The notes under the pieces were generated by a model, which worked only from the letters and a program-made list of their open reading frames with translations, had not been told where the DNA came from and did not search any database. Below, piece by piece: positions 6,901 to 11,209 of a DNA stretch of 11,209 bases (the stretch's first letter is position 1; the number at the start of each line of letters is the position of its first letter). This stretch comes from Candidatus Omnitrophota bacterium (lineage in GTDB: Bacteria; Omnitrophota; Gorgyraeia; Gygaellales; Profunditerraquicolaceae): contig CAIVOB010000058.1 in assembly GCA_903907475.1 (NCBI GenBank), positions 1 to 11,209 on the forward strand, given 5' to 3'. The translations under genes were made by a program, and so were the position numbers.

Positions 6901-7005
6901 GCTAACTCCCAAACGCTGGAATCCTATCCAACCAAAAACCAAAACGCCGATCATGAGCATCCAACCAAAAACAGGATTTTTAATTGAAATATCAGAGAGT
7001 GTCAT
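3922..7005 (-). CDS. RND-family inner-membrane permease (HAE1/AcrB type)
   Basis: 1027 residues, the usual length for HAE1 permeases. It has the normal layout of TM1 (about 13-30), a large periplasmic loop, TM2-6 (335-480), TM7 (527-547), a second loop, and TM8-12 (858-1012). The proton-relay residues are present: the Asp pair D404/D405 in IGIVVDDSIMVLEN (TM4) and the Lys in GIVKKNSILLVDF (K927/K928, TM10). The N-terminus (SIKNPVFGWM) and QLPDVDFPIVSVSV also fit the family. It should use the proton gradient to move hydrophobic compounds, lipids or drugs out of the periplasm or inner membrane. Its ATG overlaps the TGA of the TolC-like gene (ATGA at 7002-7005), so translation is coupled. No adaptor (MFP) gene is in the window. 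The substrate cannot be inferred from motifs. Confidence 0.97.
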   Translation of the reverse strand: MTLSDISIKNPVFGWMLMIGVLVFGWIGFQRLGVSQLPDVDFPIVSVSVTWEGAAPEVMETDVADIIEDAVMSVEGLKEVTSVSMQGIAQITLEFNLNRNIDVALQDVQAKIAQAQRNLPRDIDPPVIAKTNPEDQPILWIALSGDRSIKDLCRYTNEILKDQLTIVAGVGDIRLGGYVEPNLRVWLDAEKMQQMELTVEDVLNAINFQHADVPSGYIDSGPKEINVRVYGEATTPEQFENIIIPTRVRGGPIWKSLRIGDVGSVEDGLADIRRISRTWGKSAIGLGVIKQRGTNAVAVAEGVKHKIEELQKGLPAGMHLSLVFDTTQFIKDSVNELKFNLMLSIILTSLVCYLFLGSWSANVNVLLSIPFSIMGAFFILYFAGFTINTFTMLGLSLVIGIVVDDSIMVLENISRYQEHGYTRKEAALTGAREITFAAMAASIAILAIFIPVIFMEGIVGKFFFQFGITISVAVVFSLLEALTITPMRCSQFLTVGHTTKLGKFIDGLMKKLSESYRAALKFILRWPKTILIIAIVIFVASLGLSGFLKKEFIPSQDQSRFLARITLPLGSSIEKTDNLFKEAEKFLMERKEVLTYYSAVGSFSGGQVNQGFVFITMKPIKERPLLNGHHETQAEFMQIVRKQFSSISGVDRATIQDLSLTGFTAQRGFPIEFTVRGPDWEKLGQFSQEIMKRMKTTGAIVDVDTDYQQGMPELQVSPDRQKAAEHGVSILSIADTINAMVGGVRNGKFTSRGKRYDIRVRLAEADRSNTKDVQRMWVRNDFGEVVPLSAVVTAKENPSLFSITRKNRERAVSIYANPAQGHSQQEALEVVAKIAKEVLPDGYHIVFSGGSQAFKESFQSLAFALILGIFVAYMILGTQFNSFIYPFTVLLALPFSVTGAFLFLFFTHNSLNLYSMIGLILLMGIVKKNSILLVDFTNVRRKEGMGVKEALLDACPIRLRPILMTSVAMIAAATPGALAIGPGSEVMVPMAVAVIGGVLFSTILTLFVVPCAYEVFSKLERRAVSAK

Positions 7006-8276
7006 TTTATTATTTTTTCCGGATTAATTTCACCCGCCGCAGCTAATAACTGCCAGTAAAAACGTTTACTTTCATAAGAGGTATGAATATAACTTCTGCG
7101 CACATCTTCCAAATTCTGGATTGCCGTTAAAACATCCAAATTATTTACGACATTTAATTTATAATCCTGATTTTGCAAATGGTAGCTTAATTCGGCAGAC
7201 TTTAAAGCTTTACCCAGAGTCCTCTTCCTTAAAACAGATATCTGCATATTTACATAAGCATCATGAATATTCTCAATCGCAATTCTACCGGTTCTACTAT
7301 ACAATAAACCACTTTGCTTGGCAACGGCACTTGCTTCTTTAACCTGGCCATAAGTAGTTGTACCTTCAAAAAGAGGAACATTTACCGTCAATAAAGTTTC
7401 CCATCTACTATCCGCGGGAGTAGAAGTACGATGCGTAAAATAATCACCTTCTAAATTTACCTGGGGGAAAAATCCACTTCTGGCGATAGCAATTTTTTCC
7501 TGGTCGGATCGGGAAAGATAATAAGCGGCCTGCACATCCGGGCGAAAAGACGCCTCTGCCAAATATTGGCCCTCCGGTTTAATATCAAAATCAAACTTTG
7601 ATTCCATGATCGTATCAAGCGGCCGGCCAATTAAAAATTCAATTAACTGGCGCACTAAAAGCTCCTGATTCCTCTCCAGCTGCACTTCAGCTTCCAAATT
7701 ATAAAGCTGATATTCCGTAGTCGCAATCTCGCTAGCCCTAGATTTACCAATATTTTCCCGCGTTTTTAACTCTCCCACCCGGTCTTTAAGCGCGAATTCA
7801 ATTGTCTTAAGGGCATTTAAGTCTTGCTGTATTTCCAACAACAGGTAAAAAGCATCAGAAACATCCACAAAAAGAAGTTGCTGCGCGCGCCACAATTCAT
7901 TCTGGCGTTGGCGCTTTTCAAAATTACTACTTTTCATCCCGGCAAATTCTTTAAAACCCGAAAACAGATCCTGAGTGAAAATAAATTTTTCTTCATGCGT
8001 ATTATTAAGCGCGGTATTGTGAGAATTTCTTGTCTCGGTATGAGAAAAAGAAACCTGCGGCATGATCGTGCCAAATGCCTGCAAAAAATGAGCTTCCGCG
8101 ATTTTAATTTGTTCAGCATCAATCGCGATCAATTCGCTTTGCTTGAGCGCGAGTTTATAGCAATCTTTAAGCGTAAGGGATTCATTTTTCAGCGTATATT
8201 CTTTATTCACATCCGCGCTAAAAACAACAACCGGAAAGAATGATATGATTACTAAGCTTCTCAATAAAATTTTCAT
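7002..8276 (-). CDS. TolC-family outer-membrane efflux protein
   Basis: 424 residues with a signal peptide (1-20, cleavage near VFS/A). The first repeat opens with SLTLKDCYKLALKQSELIAI, the typical OEP start. Long amphipathic helices follow (about 120-215 and 330-415), with β-strand-like stretches (VSFSHTETR; WETLLTVNVPLFEG) that would form the outer-membrane barrel. The second repeat carries RPDVQAAYY and FFPQVNLEGDYF, matching the R-x-D-V-x-A-A and P-x-V family marks. There is no Cys at the signal cleavage site, so it is not a lipoprotein of the OprM/NodT kind. It should form the trimeric exit duct for the RND permease next to it. The ATG at 8276 is 13 bases after the stop of the LptF-like gene, with only a weak SD (GGAAAGA). 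Confidence 0.93.
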   Translation of the reverse strand: MKILLRSLVIISFFPVVVFSADVNKEYTLKNESLTLKDCYKLALKQSELIAIDAEQIKIAEAHFLQAFGTIMPQVSFSHTETRNSHNTALNNTHEEKFIFTQDLFSGFKEFAGMKSSNFEKRQRQNELWRAQQLLFVDVSDAFYLLLEIQQDLNALKTIEFALKDRVGELKTRENIGKSRASEIATTEYQLYNLEAEVQLERNQELLVRQLIEFLIGRPLDTIMESKFDFDIKPEGQYLAEASFRPDVQAAYYLSRSDQEKIAIARSGFFPQVNLEGDYFTHRTSTPADSRWETLLTVNVPLFEGTTTYGQVKEASAVAKQSGLLYSRTGRIAIENIHDAYVNMQISVLRKRTLGKALKSAELSYHLQNQDYKLNVVNNLDVLTAIQNLEDVRRSYIHTSYESKRFYWQLLAAAGEINPEKIIK

Positions 8277-8289
8277 CTTAATTATATTT

Positions 8290-8685
8290 TTATCTTTCCG
8301 TGAAGGACTTTAATTTAATCGTAATATAAGACTGCTTAAAAGTTAGAGTATGAAAATCCCCGGAACTCTTAGGGTCATAATCATCGGCAACGCCATCAAT
8401 TAAATTAAATTTAAGTGCCTGTTTTTCCGGTAAATAAATATAATCACCGCTTTTGGCTTGAAATCTCCTGTTGCCATCGCTAACTTTTATACCATAGAGC
8501 TTATTACCTTCTATTCTATCTATTAACACCGTATACGAACCAAATTTTAAAGGCCTACCCGCGCGCAAAAATAGCTTCTGCGCGAATGTAGTAATAATAG
8601 CATCTTTAAAATGAAATATCGCTCCACCCGCTAGAGCAACAATAATTACTGACCCGATGATTAAAATCGCCGATTTCTTAGACAT
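8290..8685 (-). CDS. Single-pass protein with LptF/LptG/LptC-like periplasmic domain
   Basis: 131 residues. An N-terminal membrane anchor (about 5-25, not clearly cleavable) is followed by a periplasmic β-rich domain (44-127). The pattern KFGSYTVLIDRIEGNKLYGI, then V-x-D-G-N-R-x-F-x-A-K-S-G-D, then LKFNLIDGVADDYD and YITIKL resembles the jellyroll-type periplasmic segment of the LPS-export permeases LptF/LptG. The one-TM-plus-jellyroll layout recalls LptC. There are no permease helices, so it is not LptF itself. Its ATG abuts the stop of the 95-aa gene with no gap, and the TolC-like gene starts 13 bases after it. By inference it may stand where an adaptor gene would be and link lipid or LPS traffic to the channel and pump. 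The family match is by eye. Confidence 0.75.
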   Translation of the reverse strand: MSKKSAILIIGSVIIVALAGGAIFHFKDAIITTFAQKLFLRAGRPLKFGSYTVLIDRIEGNKLYGIKVSDGNRRFQAKSGDYIYLPEKQALKFNLIDGVADDYDPKSSGDFHTLTFKQSYITIKLKSFTER

Positions 8686-8973
8686 TTATTTTCTTCCCCG
8701 GCTATTCTCTAACCCCTTCTTATCCGCCAACATTTTACGAATATCCTGTAGTAATTTTTGTCGCGCGGATTTTATTACTCCTTTTGAACCGGAAGCCTGC
8801 GCAGATTTAAGTACTTGACGATCCACTGCCACGATATGTTTATCCATAACGATCGCTGGATTCTTATCCATATCAAGCGCCTCTTGAGCGTATATTTCCT
8901 GCAACAAAACTACCATTAAAAACCCGCCCGCCAAAACCACGAACGTTATTATACATCTAAGAACCTTCATCAT
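8686..8973 (-). CDS. Small secreted or membrane-anchored protein of unknown function
   Basis: 95 residues, not recognised. The N-terminus is hydrophobic (about 8-24) after a short basic start, and IYA/QEA at 27-32 offers a signal-peptidase site, so the mature part would be about 66 residues in the periplasm. That part is short, charged and probably helical (SARQKLLQDIRKMLADKK), ending in a basic tail (NSRGRK). Two ATGs lie in tandem; either may start. The SD (AGAAAG) is weak. It follows the HD-GYP gene by 50 bases with no clear promoter, and its stop touches the next start, so it belongs to the operon. Confidence 0.7.
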   Translation of the reverse strand: MMKVLRCIITFVVLAGGFLMVVLLQEIYAQEALDMDKNPAIVMDKHIVAVDRQVLKSAQASGSKGVIKSARQKLLQDIRKMLADKKGLENSRGRK

Positions 8974-9023
8974 TACTTCTTTCTTCTAGATAATCCAGGA
9001 AGAGCACGTGATTACCCGAGCTG

Positions 9024-10214
9024 TTATATTTCACCTTTTTTATAAGCCAGCAAGAAAGCATCGACAATCGAAGCATCAAATTGTTTAGACTTGCCTGCTT
9101 CTATAATAAGCAGCGCCTTTTCCTTAGTAAGAGCGACGCGATATGGCCTGTCAGTAGTCATGGCGTCGTAAGCATCAGCCACGGAGATTATTCGAGCAAT
9201 AAAAGGAATCTTCTCCCCGGCCAACCCTTCGGGATAACCTGTCCCGTCATATCTTTCATGATGATGCTTCACGCCAAGTACCGGCTCATAAAATTCATTA
9301 ACCTCGCTTAATATTTTAGCACCAATATAAGTATGTTTTTTGATCTCTTCGCGCTCCAAATCATTGAGCTCCAATTTTTTATTCAAAATCGCTTCAGGAA
9401 TACCAATCTTACCAATATCATGAAGCATCGCGGAAATACGCAGATTTTCCAAGAATTTTTTTATATCCGCGTCAGTAACTTTATCAATTACTTTAAGATT
9501 ATCCACGATAACCTGGTTGCTGCGCATAAGATTATGAGCGATCACTAGCGCATACCGCGTCACCCGCTCAGTATGGCCTTGCATATATTGATCCTTGGCC
9601 TCTATCGCCGAACTTAAAGCAAAAACAGTCTGTAAAAATAAATTTTTATTTTTCAACAACTGCTCATTTAAATCTTGAAATAAATTAGCATTTTGGATTG
9701 CCATTACGACATCGGAAGAAAGCGCGGACATAAATCCAAGTTCATCGCTAGTAAAATCAATTTTTTCCAGCTTTTCACCTAAAAACAACGCGCATACTAA
9801 TCGCTCCCTAAAAAATCCCGGGATACAAGCCTTAGCATTATAAAGTAAAAACTGATTTTTAAGCTCTTGTTGTAACACGTCTTGGGAATCTTTAAGTTGG
9901 CTAAAAAGCAGGTAATCTTTCCCAAAAACCTGCAAATTATGATCGGTAAAATACTGAATTACCGGATTATCATTTGTTATTCGGGCAAATCCTTTGGGAA
10001 TTTTTAGTCCGGCTTTTCCTCTTGAACTATGAACCACATAAGCATCATGCGCTTTATCGTAAACAAGAATACTGACATGCTCCAGGCGCAAAGTTCGCAC
10101 CACCGTCCTTAAAATCATCTTCACCAGGATATCCACATTATGAATAAGGATCATCTGTTTGGCGGCTTTTTCTAATGCTTCTTTATAATCTTTCTGCCTC
10201 TCAAGCGTTTCCAT
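9024..10214 (-). CDS. GAF plus HD-GYP protein, predicted c-di-GMP phosphodiesterase
   Basis: 396 residues, no membrane segment. A GAF-like sensor region (about 20-175) is joined by a helix (176-200) to an HD-GYP domain (200-385). The metal and catalytic marks are complete: H214 (HTERV), H265-D266 (MLHDIGKIGIP), H294 (KKHTYIG), H317-H318 and D323, and the GYP triad in DGTGYPEG (G326-Y327-P328), then D347 in VADAYDAMT. Family knowledge predicts hydrolysis of c-di-GMP, lowering this messenger. The GAF part could bind a small ligand. Its ATG is five bases after the stop of the receiver gene, and its SD (GGAG) lies inside that gene, so the two are translationally coupled. This points to a kinase-receiver-phosphodiesterase relay. 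Confidence 0.95.
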   Translation of the reverse strand: METLERQKDYKEALEKAAKQMILIHNVDILVKMILRTVVRTLRLEHVSILVYDKAHDAYVVHSSRGKAGLKIPKGFARITNDNPVIQYFTDHNLQVFGKDYLLFSQLKDSQDVLQQELKNQFLLYNAKACIPGFFRERLVCALFLGEKLEKIDFTSDELGFMSALSSDVVMAIQNANLFQDLNEQLLKNKNLFLQTVFALSSAIEAKDQYMQGHTERVTRYALVIAHNLMRSNQVIVDNLKVIDKVTDADIKKFLENLRISAMLHDIGKIGIPEAILNKKLELNDLEREEIKKHTYIGAKILSEVNEFYEPVLGVKHHHERYDGTGYPEGLAGEKIPFIARIISVADAYDAMTTDRPYRVALTKEKALLIIEAGKSKQFDASIVDAFLLAYKKGEI

Positions 10215-10219
10215 AAAAG

Positions 10220-10582
10220 CTATTCTCCCTTTATGATATATTTTTGCACTTTAGCGCGCAATTCATCCAAATCCACCGGCTTAATTAAATAATCCCGCGC
10301 CCCAAGCGACTGGGCTTCATTTTCCGTCATTTCATCATCTTTACCGGTAATCATTATCACTTTAATATCTTTATTGGTTTCTTTAATCTTGCGCAATACT
10401 TCAATTCCATCCATATCCGGCATTTTCACATCTAAAAGCATCCAATCGGGCTTAGTGCGATTAAAAACATCTATTGCTTCTTTCCCGCTGTTAGCCTTCT
10501 CAGTAACCAGTCCTAAACGTTCAAGAAAAACACATAAAAAATTTCCTACTTCCACTTCATCATCCACGACTAAAACTTTCAT
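10220..10582 (-). CDS. Receiver-only response regulator (CheY-like)
   Basis: 120 residues, a single receiver domain. All key residues are present: D7/D8 (LVVDDE), phospho-acceptor D51 in MLLDVKMPDMDG, T79 (IMITG), and K101-P102 in DYLIKPVDLDEL. There is no output domain. The strong SD (AAAGGGGG) seven bases before the ATG confirms the start. It sits 27 bases after the kinase gene and five before the HD-GYP gene, so it likely receives phosphate from the kinase and acts on the HD-GYP protein or another target by contact. Confidence 0.96.
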   Translation of the reverse strand: MKVLVVDDEVEVGNFLCVFLERLGLVTEKANSGKEAIDVFNRTKPDWMLLDVKMPDMDGIEVLRKIKETNKDIKVIMITGKDDEMTENEAQSLGARDYLIKPVDLDELRAKVQKYIIKGE

Positions 10583-10609
10583 AAATCCCCCTTTGCTTTT
10601 ATTAAAATA

Positions 10610-11209
10610 CTACTGCTTCATTGGCAACTCTATCACAAATTCCGTGCCTTGCATATATTGGGAAGTAAATCGAATCTTACCTTTATGATTTTCTTCAATA
10701 ATTCTTTTTACCACATAAGCCCCAATTCCGGAACCTGATTTATACGAAGATTTAGTCGTAAAAAATGGAGCGAATATTTTATGCTTATCTTCTTCCTTAA
10801 TGCCAATACCGTTATCATAAATTTTAATAACATAACTATTCGGCAAAACTGAAAGTTTTAATCCCACTTCGGGAATAAATGCTTCCGTGTTTTCTTTATT
10901 CCACTTCACCCGCTTTTCTTTTACCGCTTCATAGGCATTATCCAGTAAATTATAAATTACCTCGGTCAATTGAGATTTAATGCCATAAATATTATCTTGC
11001 GCGCCTAATTCTATTTTTATCGGCAACTGGGCGGCTTCATGTTTTATCATAAGCAAATTTAAAGAAAGATCCGTAATCTCTTTTAAAGAAAACTCTTTAA
11101 AGAAATTTTCTTTATCCTGTGTCCGGGAAAAATCCAAAATCCCTTTTATAATCCCATCAGTGCGTTTAACATTTTCAGTCAGCGACACAGAAATCTTGGT
11201 TAAATATTG
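10610..11209 (-). CDS. Sensor histidine kinase, NtrB-like (partial, N-terminus outside window)
   Basis: The frame is open through the right edge, giving 199 visible residues and a stop at 10610. The GTG at 11188 is only an internal codon. Visible parts are the end of the dimerisation helix pair (NVKRTDGIIKGILDFSRTQD) and a full HATPase domain: N-box VIYNLLDNAYEAV, G1 YDNGIGI, F-box FAPFFTTK, and G2 GSGIGAYVV, ending in TEFVIELPM. The phospho-accepting His and any sensor domain lie beyond the window. It starts the visible operon and is the natural partner of the receiver gene 27 bases downstream. Confidence 0.94.
   Translation of the reverse strand, partial: QYLTKISVSLTENVKRTDGIIKGILDFSRTQDKENFFKEFSLKEITDLSLNLLMIKHEAAQLPIKIELGAQDNIYGIKSQLTEVIYNLLDNAYEAVKEKRVKWNKENTEAFIPEVGLKLSVLPNSYVIKIYDNGIGIKEEDKHKIFAPFFTTKSSYKSGSGIGAYVVKRIIEENHKGKIRFTSQYMQGTEFVIELPMKQ

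Noticed and set aside
5492..7027. Several plus-strand frames of about 90-106 residues antisense to the RND gene
   Set aside because: All are inside the well-supported RND coding region and show no motifs or ribosome sites.
8974..9023. Separate promoter for the small-protein/TolC/RND genes
   Set aside because: No -35/-10 pair with acceptable spacing could be found; the CACGTG palindrome there has no clear meaning.

Overview
The window comes from a Gram-negative-type bacterium. It encodes an outer-membrane TolC-like channel, an RND inner-membrane pump and several proteins with signal peptides. The DNA is AT-rich (about 40% GC by eye). It uses the standard code, with ATG starts preceded by purine-rich Shine-Dalgarno sites. 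The tyrosine-rich secreted protein next to a secreted coiled-coil protein, receiver-only regulators, a GAF/HD-GYP protein and clear TATAAT promoters recall uncultured lineages such as Omnitrophota or related PVC-type bacteria. That assignment is an inference, not something the sequence proves. No tRNA, rRNA, CRISPR array, insertion sequence or phage gene was seen. Every supported gene lies on the minus strand, so transcription runs from right to left.

Right part (11209 to 3922): a tightly packed probable operon. In transcription order it holds a histidine kinase (N-terminus outside the window), a receiver-only response regulator, a GAF plus HD-GYP protein (predicted c-di-GMP phosphodiesterase), a 95-aa secreted or anchored protein of unknown function, a 131-aa single-pass protein resembling the periplasmic domain of LptF/LptG/LptC, a TolC-family outer-membrane protein, and a full-length HAE1-type RND permease. 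Gaps are 27, 5, 50, 0 and 13 bases, then a 4-base ATGA overlap. No periplasmic adaptor (membrane fusion protein) is present. The two small envelope proteins sit upstream of the channel, where an adaptor might be expected. This makes the segment the best candidate for an unusual system: a signalling module joined to an envelope export machine with a non-standard periplasmic part.

Middle part (3880 to 2558): three small envelope genes. They encode a tyrosine-rich secreted protein, a secreted leucine-heptad coiled-coil protein and a YggT-family membrane protein.

Left part (2533 to 1): three units, each with its own TATAAT promoter with a 16-base spacer. They are an orphan receiver-domain protein, an Amt ammonium transporter, and an isoprenylcysteine-methyltransferase-like membrane protein cut by the window edge. 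The amt transcript has a leader of about 147 nt that contains an intrinsic terminator just before the ribosome site, plus a possible competing hairpin. This suggests control by attenuation. All gaps between genes are under 200 bases.
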